64,000 bases of DNA from Takakia lepidozioides (taxonomy: Eukaryota; Streptophyta; Takakiopsida; Takakiales; Takakiaceae). The stretch spans positions 49,563,241 through 49,627,240 of the forward strand of contig CM060731.1 in the NCBI GenBank assembly GCA_030704615.1, in the 5' to 3' direction. The notes under the pieces are model-generated. The model worked only from the letters and a program-made list of their open reading frames with translations. It was not told the DNA's origin and ran no database searches. Made by a program: the position numbers and the translations under genes. Below, one piece after another: positions 11,680 to 22,771 of the stretch (position 1 is its first letter; each line of letters begins with the position of its first letter).

Positions 11680-13341
11680 GGAAATACAGCGCCGCATTTC
11701 CGTATTGCATCTTGGTCATGCAACAGAGCGACGGAAATGCGGCACCGAGTTTCCGTCCGGGGGAAACCTTTATACTCTCCAGAACGGAAATGCGGTAACG
11801 CATTTCCATCCAGCAAGCACGGTATGTGAAGGTGGAACGGAAATGCGGTACCGCATTTCCGTTCTGATTGAGATTTATGAACAACGGGAACAGAAATGCG
11901 GCACCGCATTTCCGTCCGAGTCGCACTTTTCGACATTCCAGAACGGAAATGCGACGCCGCATTTCCATTTTGTATCTGATGCATGGAGCTGAGGGATAGA
12001 AATGCTGCAGCACATTTCCGTCCTTAAAAGACATTCATACTCTCGAGAACGGAAATGCGGTACCGCATTTTCATTCAACAAGCACGGTATGTGAAGGTGG
12101 AACGGAAATGCGGTACCGCATTTCCGTTCTGATTGAGAATTATGAACAACGGGAACAGAAATGCGGCACCGCATTTCCGTCCGAGTCGCACTTTTCGACA
12201 TTCCATAAAGGAAATGCGGCGCCGCATTTCCATTTTGTATCTGATGCCTGGAGCCGAGTGCGATTCCGACAGCTTCATACAGCGCAATTCCGACCGGTTG
12301 AGACATTCACACTATCCAGAACGGAAATGCGGCACCGCATTTCCGTTCTGACTGAAAATCGTGAACCATCGGAACTGAAATGCGGCACCGTATTTCCATC
12401 CGAGTCGCACCTACCATCATTCCAGAACGGAAATGCGGCACCGCATTTCCGTTCTGACTGAAAATCGTGAACCATCGGAACTGAAATGCGGCAGCGCATT
12501 TCCATCCGAGTCGCACCTCCCAGCATTCCAGAACGGAATGTATTAGATTTAAAAGGGAAATGCGGCACCGCATTTCCGTTCTGATGAAATATCCTGAACA
12601 TCGGAATGAAATGCGGTACCGCATTTCCGTCGGAGTCCACCATCCGACATTCCAAAACGGAAATGCGGCACCGCATTTCCGTTTTACCGCATTTCCGTCG
12701 GAGTCCCACATCCGACATTCCAAAACGGAAATGCGGCACCGCATTTCCGTTTTAATGTGAGGCATGGAGCTGTGGAACGAAAATGCGGGAAGGCATTTCC
12801 GCCAGCGTCAGACGTTAATACTGTACAGAACGGAAATGCGGTACCGCATTTCCATTCTGACTGAAAATCGTGCGCAACGGGTACAGAAATGCGGCACCGC
12901 ATTTCCGTTCGAGTCGCACCTTCCGACATTCTCGAACGGAAATGCGGCGCCGCATTTCCGTTTTGTATATTCGGCCTGGAGCTGTGCTACGGAAATGTGT
13001 TGCCGCATTTCCATCCATGTGAGACCTTCAACCTTTCCAGACCGGAAATGCGACACCGCATTTCTGTCCAGGTGAGACCTCTATACTTTCCCGAACGGAA
13101 ATGTGGCACGGCATTTCCATTCATCAACTAACGTATGTGAAGTGGGAACGGAAATGCGGCGCCGCATTTCCCTTCTGAATCTCATACATGGAGCTGTGGG
13201 ACGGAAATGCGGCACCGTATTTCCGTTCAACAACTAAGGTATGTGAAGGTGGAACGGAAATGCGGTGCCGCATTTTCTTCCAACAAGTACGGATGTGTAG
13301 CAGAGTGATCGTACTTAACGGAAATGCGGCGCCGCATTCGC
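11680..13341. repeat. Array 1 of the palindrome GAAATGCGG-NN-CCGCATTTC
   Basis: About thirty copies of a palindrome with consensus GAAATGCGGNNCCGCATTTC, usually flanked by one more complementary pair (G..C) and often by CG. Copies recur every 50-70 bp. The two central bases are CA, TG, CG or TA in nearly every copy, always pyrimidine-purine. Spacers are partly repeated too: 11815-11990 and 12085-12250 are near copies. The array lies between the two divergent genes of the transposon. Both strands are open over long distances only because the palindrome has no stop in several frames; the resulting repetitive NGNAAPHF-type peptides are not genes. Confidence 0.95.
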
Positions 13342-13689
13342 ATTCTCGCTCCAACTCATCAGACGCTGGGACGGAAATGCCTTGAAATGTGAACACGTGG
13401 AGCAACGGAATTGCTGCACATGTCTGCACTCTATCTGACTGAAGGGGCATGAGGCGGCGCGGCCTGACCGTTGGATAATGATGTTTGATTTTCGGACGGC
13501 AGGCGTACCCTCAACGATTCGAATTTCGTAATGACGCAAACTCCACGAGGAGACACTTTCGTCCAACCTTTCGAACCCAAGTGGTGCATCACCGCCGTTT
13601 CATCTACTTTTGTCGTGTCTCCTCAGTCACCCCTCTCGCGCCCTTTCCATCTGCACTCTTTGCCCCTTTTCCCTCTCTCTGTTCTTCTT

Positions 13690-16600
13690 ATGCTCGAACC
13701 TGAGAGGGGGGGAGTTCGTGCACCAGACAGGAGACCTCGTCGCAAGCTCCGGAAATTATACTTCGGACGTAGGCCAATGCCAAAGGGGAGGAAGCAGATG
13801 CGTCTACAGGAGGAGATTGCCATCTCCGAGCAGCAGGCCACTCAGGCAACCCAGCCACCAGTGAGAGCTCCATGCGATCGGGCTGCGCGCAGCTGATCGA
13901 GCACCGAACCCCCCATTTTGCTTCTGTAATTCTTAGACTGAATGCTAGGAGACTTGAATGCAGAACATGTTTGCATGCCTAACAGGAAAGGTGGACGTGC
14001 TGGAGGGATCGCAGGAATCCGAAGAGCCGCAGGAAGAGTCCGAGGAGCTAGCTGCAGCACGTACACCCACCCGATCCCCGAGCGCGGGTATTCCTGCCGG
14101 GCCTAGCCCTCTGCGATTCAAAGACGCGTCTTCGAAGGGCAAGTTCAAAGTCGCAGAGATCGACTCGCGTTCTTCGATCATGGAGAATCGCCAGCAGGGG
14201 TCGGGCCCTTCTCCAGCAAAGTCGAAGAAGAAGCAGCCCGTCCCTCTACTGGCTTCTGAACCGGCTCAGGCCGATTCACCCCCCCCAACGCGAATGAAGC
14301 AGCAGGGTAGAAGACAGATTCTATTGCAGCAGACACCTTCACCTGCAAGGATGAGGAAGCAGAAGGCAATCAGGGCGACGGGCGAACAATCTCCCGCAAA
14401 ACCGCTTCCACGAGCTGAAGCTCAGTTCCTGGAGGATTTCCCGCCTGCAGATGTTGGGGCCGACTCTGCTGCAGCGAAGGCAATGGGATCGACCGTTGAT
14501 CTTGATTTGGTACCGGAGGAGGGTGCTGCCGCTGAACGTTCGCAGGCAGACCTCACCACCGATGAGCTAGCAGGCCCGGAGGAGGCCTCTGCAATGGCAG
14601 AATTGCCCGCACACAGGCCCCAGAGTGCAGCTCCAGTTGAGGATGCTCCACCTGCTCAGCCACTACCGGCACCTACAGACATGTCTCCGGAGGATTTCAA
14701 AAGTGCAGCGGATAAAATGTTGGAGGAGACACACAGTAGCATTGGCAGAGTTCTGGGCAGCAGGGTATTCCAGCGGACTCTTCGAATCCCACTCTGTCGC
14801 ATGGTCTCCCTTCCCATCGTCAGGCAGGCCCTTCCCGGAGATGTGGATAAGCTCAAGTTCGCATTTCGAGAAGGGTACCGTCTGGGATCGGCAGCGTTTT
14901 ACGTTTCCATAGAGAATGAGGACGGCGAAACCCGTGGACCCACTGCCGATGAATTGTCAACGTGGGATACCCACTGGCACACTCGCAACCACGAATTCGA
15001 GGCGACGCTGAAGGGTGATCCCGACTTCGGCCATATGTCGGGTAAAATGTTCTTTGTGTGGGACGGGAATCACCGACTTCTCGCCTGGTGGGAGTACATC
15101 AAGCAGAACCATGCCAAGCACATTGGCTGGCATTACATGGTGGAGTGTGTCATCCTCAAGGTGAAGGCGGCAGACTCCTCCCTGCTCAAGAATGCCATGG
15201 CGGACCTGAACTCGTAAGATACTCATACCCTCCCTAGCACATTCGAAATGCGGTGCCGCATTTCGGTTTCCATTCTGGTTTGATTCCGTGCTTCCGTGTA
15301 CTGAACTGGAGAGTGTGCCTTGCAGGGTCACTGAGAATGCGTACGTGCATACCCACATGGCACATATGCTGTACAGGGTGAGGAAAACTGGTCTTACTGA
15401 TCCGCAGATGTTTGCGGAAATGCTGGAGCCTGAGCTCATTCAGAAAGCCGTTGCAAAAACAGACCGGACATGGTATCGTCTCACTATGGATGGAATGGTG
15501 GAGGTGATATACGAAGTAAGTCGTGCTCCAATTTCCCTCTGCTCATCCTTCCCCAATTTCCAGTAATGTTTCCACATGAATCGAATGTAACGCTTCTGCA
15601 TGTTTTTGTTGGCAGTCAAACATCAAGCTGGATTTGGCCCATGCCAAACGCTTCTTCATGGAAAGTGAGGGGCAGGTGAAAACGTTGCAGTCATTGACTG
15701 AGCACTTGAAGGAAGCCGGTGTCAAGTCCAGAACCAAATACAAGTCAAAGCTTGTGAAGCTGGTGGCAATTGCAGATCCGGCACTTGGAAAGGACTTCAT
15801 CCCCGAGATTGCAAAACACTATTCTCGGGCCATGCAGCCGACCATGCAATTGGAGAAACTGCATCACCTCTCAACGGCATGTGTGGAGGCGAAAGAGAAG
15901 GTGAGGTTTCAATGCACTGAATTTCCTTCCTAGCAATAGCCACTCTCTTCCAGCCACTGACATTGGATCGGAAATGGCAGACACGGTGGCTGTCGATCTG
16001 GAATGCATCCGAGAGCATAAGGACAATGTGGTCTTTTCCACTGGAAGTTTCCGACCCTGCAGTGGATGTGTGGCTCAACCGTATGACTTGGTGGTTCCAG
16101 GTAATTCAAGGTACTTCCCCAGATTTGCTTTTCTGACATGAATTCCCTGAACTGCTACGTGACAATGCATTTGGGAATGGCAGGTAATGTCGAATGTGAA
16201 GGAGCAAGTCGTAATGCACACAAATTCATTCGGCTTGTACGTCAAATGGGATGGAACACAGACATTGGAAGACTACGTGACACGTTTCAGATGTGCGTAC
16301 AAGGACAACCTTTTCGCCAGAGAGCTACAGACAGCAAGAAGGAGCGTGGAGTTTACACATCAGGAGGGAGCGGGGAAAGCTGCAATGCGAATTGTTTACA
16401 GGTGAAGCACAGCTGCCCTTGTATGCGAAGCCTGGTTACGAGGTTTGTCTCGGAAATGCGGCACCGCATTCGCATTTTATGTTTTCGGTGGCACTCTGCC
16501 AGTAGGTTGGTCTCAACTTTTGCTCACGCATGCTGACTGCCTTGCAGGTATATGAAATACGTGCTCCTTCAGACAGGGGCCCTGGCTCAAGAGCCCCCGT

Positions 16601-18900
16601 TCTTCATGGCTTGGACCGTGGCGGGCCCAAGCTGTGTCTACACACCCGAGATGCAGAAACAATGGCATCCCGCGCATCTCGTTGGATGCCCGTGGTACCT
16701 GGACATGTCTGGCGGTATTGTTGACGAGTCTGAGAAAGATCTGCACGCCTTGGCAGAAGAGAAGAGAAAGGAAAGACGTGTCCCTGCTGGGCCAAAGTCG
16801 GCAAAGGAATCTGCTGCTCTGGAAGAATCCAGAAAGGCAGCTGAGATGGCACAAAAGACGGTGGATGCAGCTGTGCAGGCCCAACAGAAGGGGTCGAAGA
16901 AGAGGACTCGCCAGCAAGGAGCAGCTGTTGTGACACCCGCCAAAACGAAGAAGCAGAAACAGCCTGTTCAGGAAGAGGGTGAGGAAGAGGACTCCGATGG
17001 AGACTTTGCAACCAGCCCACCCCCCAAACGCAGGCTGCCTCCCCTGTGCCCACCGTTGTCACGAGAGGCACGAGAACTGGCTCGGCAAAGAAGGCACTCT
17101 TCAACCCCCCAGGGGGGCACCCTTTCGAGCCGGTGGAAATGAAGAGGCCGAAAGTGGCTCCCGAAACAGTAGTCCAGTGTGTAAATGAGAGTTTCTTGGC
17201 GGCTTTGGATGGACGGGCAGCCAAGTTGGCATACATGAAGACCATGGAGGGTCTGAAGGGCAGAGCACTGAAGAAGGCGACTGCCGAAGAGCCTTCCGAC
17301 ACCCCAGGATTTCAAAATATGGTCTCGTTCTTTGAGAGGGTGTGTGCAGACAAGGATTGTAGGAGGGGCGGAAATGCCACCGAGTGGTCTTGCGATATGA
17401 TCATCTTGGATATTCCGGACGGAGAGCCTGTGGAAGGACTGCAAGCTTTGCCATCTTGGAACAGGTACTCGGAGGACTTTTGGAAGAAAGGATTCGGGCT
17501 TGCCCGCATGGTGTTGGACGACAGAGGCTGTGTGGTTGTCCTGGCGAGCAGAGGAAAAAACACTCAGACAGGAATTGCGAAGTGGACCCGCAAGAGCGCC
17601 GTCCCGATTCTGAAAAAGAAGTGGACGTGCATCAACACACTGGGCCTTCGGTCGGAAGGGAAGAAGGTGATTACGACACTGGCACTCGTCCATTCATTTG
17701 CTTGGGTGCTTTCAAATGCGGTGCCGCATTCGGTTTCTAATCGTTTTCCCCCTGTGTATGCAGACGAAGCAGTTCGATGCATACTGCTTTGTGAAGGAAA
17801 ACTCCACCTTTGCTTTCCGGAAGGAGGGAGGAAAGGTTGACCCGAACTGCGACCCACTCGATTACGACGTTCTGTTCAACAACGTTCCCAAGGAACTTCT
17901 CCCTCATAGCCTCACTTCAACGGAACCCCTGCGGTACTCACGGACTCGGAGCCCTGCCTTCATTCAGACAATTATGGAGACATGCACAGACGTGGAGGGC
18001 ACAGTGCTGGACCTCATCTGTGGGACAGGTATGCAGAATCTTGATCTCTACTGTTCTGCAAATTCTCGTTAGGATGTAGTTCGCAACATCTGAAGCGCCA
18101 TGTGGTAATGTGTGGATGGCATTGTAACAGGTGCCTCAATGTGGGCTGGGCGGTTTTCCGACCGGCACCTCTTTGCCTACGAGGAGGATTCATCCGTGTG
18201 GGGATCCCATCTGGAGGGGCTGCAACGGAATGTGAAGGCTCCCGACAGAGCGGAAGTCTCCTCGGATTCGTCGGAGTCCGAGGAAGACACAGTGGACATT
18301 GATGCAGAGGAGAACCCGGAATACGAGTGAGTGCAAACATTGTAAGTTTGCAAAGCCTTCTGGGTCATTTATGTCAAAGGAATTTCCCGACTGTGGTTCT
18401 CATTAGTCTCGTTGATGATTGTCATGTGCAGGATTGCAGGGTCCGGGTCGAAACATGTAGGGCCTACACTTCCTGCCAAGAAGAATGTCCCGTTCTTTGC
18501 GAGGGCCGACTTCATGACGAGCCCGGTGAGGGACTACTCCCTTCCTAGTTATGCAGCTAAACTCGCAAATACAGCGATTAGAAGAAGTGAGAATCCCAGT
18601 AAAGTAGAGCAGATTTTGGAGAGGGCTAGGGAGGACAGAAGGATAAGGAAAGAGTTGGCAGCAGCTCAGACAGGTAGACGGGTACGAAAGTACATATGTG
18701 ATTCAGCGGATGAGAGCGACGCAGACAGGGAGGAAGACGACCCAACGGAGGTGAGATGGACAGTTCCGCAAGGGGAAGATGGGATTTTCGAAAGCCTGGC
18801 CAACGAGCAGTCCGCTGGAGATGAGAGAGGCACTGAGGGGGTGGAGGAGGAGCAGGACAGTCTAGAACAGGATGAGGATTCGGATGATTTTCAAGATTAA
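13690..18900 (+). CDS. ParB-like domain plus beta-class DNA methyltransferase-like protein (10 exons)
   Basis: Exons: 13690-13860, 13964-15213, 15326-15515, 15616-15900, 15954-16100, 16184-16401, 16548-17666, 17764-18028, 18131-18326, 18432-18900. All introns are GT-AG and phases agree, giving about 1436 residues. Residues 60-330 are low-complexity (Pro, Ala, Lys, Glu). The ParB/sulfiredoxin-like core peaks at about 423 (MFFVWDGNHRLLAWWEYI). After a Lys/Glu-rich spacer come methyltransferase-like motifs in beta-class order: IV-like at about 1037 (CDMIILDIPDG), then I-like at about 1209 (VLDLICGTGG, then AGRFSDRHLFAYE). The tail is acidic. One frame change near 17010-17030, at a C6 run, is consistent with one missing base. 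Motif IV lacks the aromatic of DPPY, so catalysis is doubtful. ParB-methylase fusions are familiar in phages and bacteria; in a eukaryotic transposon this is unusual. The start ATG is inferred from the first intron. Confidence 0.7.
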
Positions 18901-19088
18901 TAGAATTTTAATGATGTCTCTGTAAATGTAAATTCTCTTCCAGAGTATATAAAGAAAATTCTGCCCGACATTCGTGACGCCTCTCCAGTGTGCATTCCAG
19001 CCACACAATCGCCCAAACCAGGACGCTCCCAAAATCAGAAATGGGTCAGGGCATTTCCAAAATTTTGGCAACTCTAAGAACCTCTTTT
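18901..19088. other. 3' flank of the ParB/methylase-like gene
   Basis: Short AT-rich stretch after the stop codon. It contains no gene and leads into the second palindrome array. Confidence 0.4.
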
Positions 19089-19836
19089 GGAAATGCGGCA
19101 CCGCATTTCCAAAACAGGGGAGGGACTAATTTTTCCATTTCAATGTTGGCATAGTAAAAAGTAATCTGAACTGGGAATGCGGTGCCGCATTTCCAAAATT
19201 TCCTTTGTCCACACGCCAGTTTTGGCCTCTCCCGCTCATTGCATGGATGCCACCACGCTTACAGAGGTCGAACAAGGAGGTCGAACAAGGAGGCCGACAT
19301 GGCGGGATTGAAAATGCGGTGCCGCATTTCCATATTGGGGATGGTCGTTGTTCGAACTGCAGGCCCATCAGCAAAAATTGGCACCGCATTCCATTGTAAA
19401 AAAAAAGTCGATGACGGACATGGAAATGCGGCGCCGCATTTCCAGAACGGACATCGCAATTTGTCCATTTGCAGACCCTCTCTCGGAAATGCGGTAACGC
19501 ATTCCATCGCGCTGGTCGGAAATAGGTGCACTTTTCGAAGTGTTGGACGGAAATGCGGCACCGCATTCCCTTGTCCAAAAAGAAGTTTCCATTGCCAAGC
19601 TGGAAATGCGTCGCCGCATTTGCAATGCCAACCTCGTTTTCTGATCAATTTATAGACCCGTGTTGGTATTTCGTCTACCTGGACGGAAATGATGCACCGC
19701 ATTTTCTTGTCCCACATGGAAATGCGGTGCCGCATTTCGATGTCCGACATGGAAATGTTGTGCCGCATTTCGATGCGGACATGGAAATGCGGCACCGCAT
19801 TTCGATCCCGACATGGAAATGCGGCGCCGCATTTCG
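19089..19836. repeat. Array 2 of the same palindrome
   Basis: About a dozen copies of the array-1 palindrome, now mostly flanked by T..A or CATGG..CGA instead of CG. The last four or five (about 19717-19836) are packed at about 33-bp spacing with a shared spacer (CGACAT). It lies downstream of the ParB/methylase-like gene, so the palindrome is not just a promoter element of the divergent pair. Confidence 0.93.
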
Positions 19837-20249
19837 ATGCCGACATGGCGTTACTCTGGTATATTCTTGACACATGACTCACATACCGGTTACTCTGCTT
19901 TATTCAACCAGACAGACAAATTGTAGAAATGAGACATCAAATTGTAAACAGTGGGCCAAATCCGAGAGTTATTCAACACAATGAAACACAATCATACAGA
20001 AGTGAGGTACATTACAGGGCACACTCCAGGGCACATTTAAATTTCCCCCGTACAGGATCCTGGACCGATGAAGATTGGCTGCTGCATGAATGTAGCCGTT
20101 TCAGTTTCCTACCCTGCCATGCAAACTATGGGCACTCACTGCCAGGTGGGCCGATAGCCACTGGACACGACGAAGTCCATCCCCTCTTCGATGTAAATGC
20201 GGCGCCGAATTTCCATCCGGGGGGATGGACTTCGGTGGCAGATCTCAAA

Positions 20250-21026
20250 CTATAACTTGTTGATGAGAAAGATGTATGGGTTCATCCACCGCTGGCGTGA
20301 TGAACACGTTCCACCTCCGTCGGTGGGTACGTGTGACCCAGATGCTCCATTTTGGAGGCCGGACTGCTCTTCCGCTTCGTATCTTTTCCAAAATCTAAGG
20401 GCTTCGTAGCTGTCCGCAAGGTCATCGGCATCCAAGTCGTCCTCAGGTCCTCCTTTGCAAGGATGCCGTGCTTCCGGAACCGGGACGACTGCCCCTTTGG
20501 AGGCATCGATTATGCAATGTATTCGGCCACATCGGGAGACATTGTTATCTGGTACACAGATTACACAGAAGATACTGGTTCGATTGTGGAAACATTGGTG
20601 GCTTTTGAGTATATCGTAGGCCACTACGCCTTCGAGCGGGGTGACGATCTTGGTCTGAGGAGTCCGTGGCTCCTGCGCATCCTCGATTCCGATTTTCCCA
20701 GCTACGACGGTCACCCATGCAGAAGAAGGCGCACTGCTATGCTGTTGCGGTGGAACTGCTGCCACTGGACGTGGGTGGACTCCATCGGAGAGACCTATTC
20801 TCCTCGAGGAGTGCGCTCCTCTTCTCCATTGTATGGGGACATTCGCATTGGTGTGGACGACGAAAACGTGAAGATTTCCATATTCGATGGTGGTATGATT
20901 GAAGGGCAGGACATTGTGGTGAACATCACTAGGGGCGGTACAACGGCTGCAATCGACTTTACATGGAGGAGCCCCAGGACTCATGAGCTAGTTCTGAGAG
21001 CAGTCGAAGTCCCATTGACAACGTGA
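20250..21026. CDS. Possible third gene of the TIR transposon, strand uncertain
   Basis: Open frames of similar length exist on both strands: plus 20352-21026 (224 codons) and minus 20984-20250 (244 codons). A minus frame at 20506-20282 has the G/C-rich third positions seen in the neighbouring genes. The plus frame has an AATAAA at about 21110, shortly after its stop, which favours it as the 3' end of a plus-strand gene. I recognise no domain in any of them. At most one is real, possibly with introns that hide its true extent. Confidence 0.3.
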
Positions 21027-21400
21027 CTTGTATTCAGTAGGCACAGGGCTCAAGATTTGAGGGCACAATCAGCACAATAGACGTGCTTCAAATGCAATTC
21101 ATGTGGATCAATAAAAACCTCATTGTGCCCTCTTTTTATTCTATTCTGTGTCCATCGTTCCGAGAATGCGTCATTGCTCATTTCGTTTGGGATTGGGAGT
21201 GTGGGTGAATTTTGCAAATGGCTGGTAGGCTGAAATGGGCCCCCATTGTACAGAGCAGTACCACCCTACCATTCGCGAAACATTGCCTTTCAATATATAA
21301 TTCTAAATAACATTGCCGAACCTCCTTCATCGGGAGGTCCTTCTCCCCCTATGACCGTGGCACCCTAAACCCTATTCCCGCGGACACTCATTTCCGGAAA

Positions 21401-21488
21401 ATAGTGCTGCTCATGTTTTTTTCCACACTTACGACTCTGCTCATGGCTCATGCCGCTCATGGCTCATGGCTCATGAAATAGCAGCCCC
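21401..21488 (-). repeat. Right terminal inverted repeat and GCTCATG cluster
   Basis: In reverse complement it begins GGGGCTGCTATTTCATGAGC and continues with CATGAGCC, CATGAGCGG and CATGAGCAG units to about 21408, mirroring the left end. Confidence 0.8.
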
Positions 21489-21498
21489 CTCTCTATTG
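21489..21498. repeat. Target-site duplication, right (CTCTCTATTG)
   Basis: Identical to 6783-6792. Confidence 0.8.
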
Positions 21499-21539
21499 GT
21501 TAAAGCCGATGCTTGGCGACCATACTGGGGACTAACGGT

Positions 21540-21782
21540 ATGTTGAGTTCAAGAGTACTCAAAGAAGGATGGTTACTCAGTGATTTCTTGAAATCACGAC
21601 AGAACGAGTCAACAGAAGCAAAGGAATGGAAAACATTCCTGGAAAAATTTCATGGTTTACCAAGAGCAATACAACATAAAATCTTTCTTTCAGTCGCGAA
21701 AGAAGATGACAAATGGGGATTGGACATACCAAGACTGTTTAAATGGTGCCGAAAAGGAATTCTACATATGATGTGGGAATGA
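21540..21782 (+). CDS. ORF0 upstream of gag, element E
   Basis: Small protein encoded between primer-binding site and gag, about 80 residues from the ATG at 21540. It is recognisably related to the 231-codon ORF0 of elements A and F: a leading Trp, then FLEKFHGLP matching FFQRFLELP, DDKWGLDI matching DPEWGLEK, and a following C-R-G segment. Here it is shorter, and its 3' end overlaps the gag frame by about 40 bp. Function unknown; conservation in position and sequence suggests an N-terminal gag segment or an accessory protein. Confidence 0.5.
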   Translation: MLSSRVLKEGWLLSDFLKSRQNESTEAKEWKTFLEKFHGLPRAIQHKIFLSVAKEDDKWGLDIPRLFKWCRKGILHMMWE

Positions 21783-22765
21783 ATGAGGAAATTAAAGAAA
21801 AAGCTAAACAAGACAGAGCTGAACGAATAGAGAAATATGCTTCAGAAAGGGAGGCTCGGTTAAGAAAAGAGTTCCTAGAATTACAGAACTTGAATATTAT
21901 TCAAGGTGAGACATCAAGACAAATTGACAGTGATAAACCAGAAGATCAGGAAATCGGATCGGTGGGAAGTGGGAACACTACACCAGAAGAAGTTGCCAGT
22001 AATGTACTTGATGAATGGTTACCACAAGAAAGATCTGAAGGACCTTCTACAGTGACAAGTCCAAATCGAGGTTTTGCTGAAATATTAGAAGAAAGATTTG
22101 AGAACATTTTGAGTGAAGAAGGTGAAAGAAGTGAAAGCACTTCTCCAGAAAGGATAACCAGAACTGCACTCAAAGCTTTTAAAGATTCATTAAGCTTAGT
22201 AAAGACAGCAGCTGGAAGACGACTATCATTGGGACAAGGACCTCCTAGTTTTGAATCACTGTTTGGAAGACAAACACCAACACCACCACAGCCAGCAGCA
22301 GCGGGACCATCCCAGTTTGGGCAACCAGTTGCACCAGCTGCACCGATGGCTTTAACAGCAAGCAAAACCAGACCACCATTTCCTTTATATGATGGGAAAT
22401 CTGATCCAGATATCCATCTTAATCAATTTGAAAACATGTGCATCATTCACAATGAAGCAACAGACCAAGAGAAGATCCGACTATTTCCTTGTTCAATGGC
22501 CCGGAAAGGCATTGAATGGTTGGCAACCTTCCCAGCCAATCACTTTGCGAATCGGGCGGATATGAGAGCCGCGTTTCAAGAAAGATATAGATCCAACAAA
22601 TCCATGTCTGAAATCTTCACAGGATTACAGAACCTAAGACAGAAAAAGAAAGAATTGGTAGTCGACTATCTGGAGAGAATGAAGACTCTGATAAGGAAGC
22701 TACCTCAAGCACCAGGGGATGATTTGCAAAAATCATGGTTCATCAATGGACTTCGTCCTGAATAA
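21743..22765 (+). CDS. Gag, element E
   Basis: Retrotransposon gag (capsid). After a Glu/Lys-rich N-terminus and a Pro-rich linker, residues about 215-335 carry the Gypsy gag core: PPFPLYDGKSDPDIHLNQFE, CSMARKGIEWLATFPANHF, and LRQKKKELVVDYLERM. The frame stops with TAA at 22763-22765 inside the conserved GLRPE region and continues in the same frame from 22772 (MPNNTLAEAVGTAKKLELG). A and F have no stop exactly here. The zinc knuckles seen in F are missing, apparently lost in a deletion near 22870-22960. Confidence 0.8.
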   Translation: MVPKRNSTYDVGMNEEIKEKAKQDRAERIEKYASEREARLRKEFLELQNLNIIQGETSRQIDSDKPEDQEIGSVGSGNTTPEEVASNVLDEWLPQERSEGPSTVTSPNRGFAEILEERFENILSEEGERSESTSPERITRTALKAFKDSLSLVKTAAGRRLSLGQGPPSFESLFGRQTPTPPQPAAAGPSQFGQPVAPAAPMALTASKTRPPFPLYDGKSDPDIHLNQFENMCIIHNEATDQEKIRLFPCSMARKGIEWLATFPANHFANRADMRAAFQERYRSNKSMSEIFTGLQNLRQKKKELVVDYLERMKTLIRKLPQAPGDDLQKSWFINGLRPE

Positions 22766-22771
22766 GTAACC

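Larger units (their letters stand above)
6793..21488. mobile_element. 14.7-kb TIR transposon with transposase, ParB/methylase-like gene and palindrome arrays
   Basis: The left end (AGGTTTACTATTTCATGAGC) and the reverse complement of the right end (GGGGCTGCTATTTCATGAGC) match at 15 of 20 positions, with CTATTTCATGAGC identical. Both ends continue into clusters of CATGAGCC/CATGAGCG. The element is flanked by a 10-bp target duplication, so this is a single insertion into the LTR of element E. Inside, a SWIM-type transposase runs leftwards and a multi-exon gene with ParB-like and DNA methyltransferase-like domains runs rightwards. Arrays of one palindrome occupy the space between them and after the second gene. 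The TSD length and SWIM domain suggest the Mutator superfamily. Confidence 0.85.

Noticed and set aside
11382-13131. Many open frames on both strands (NGNAAPHF-type repeat peptides)
   Set aside because: They arise because the palindrome lacks stops in several frames; no frame is consistently open and none has a domain.
11680-13341. CRISPR-like array
   Set aside because: The repeats are palindromic and spaced, but spacers are partly repeated, repeat copies vary, the host is eukaryotic and no cas gene is near.
19126-19882. Open frames on both strands in array 2
   Set aside because: Same palindrome artefact as in array 1.
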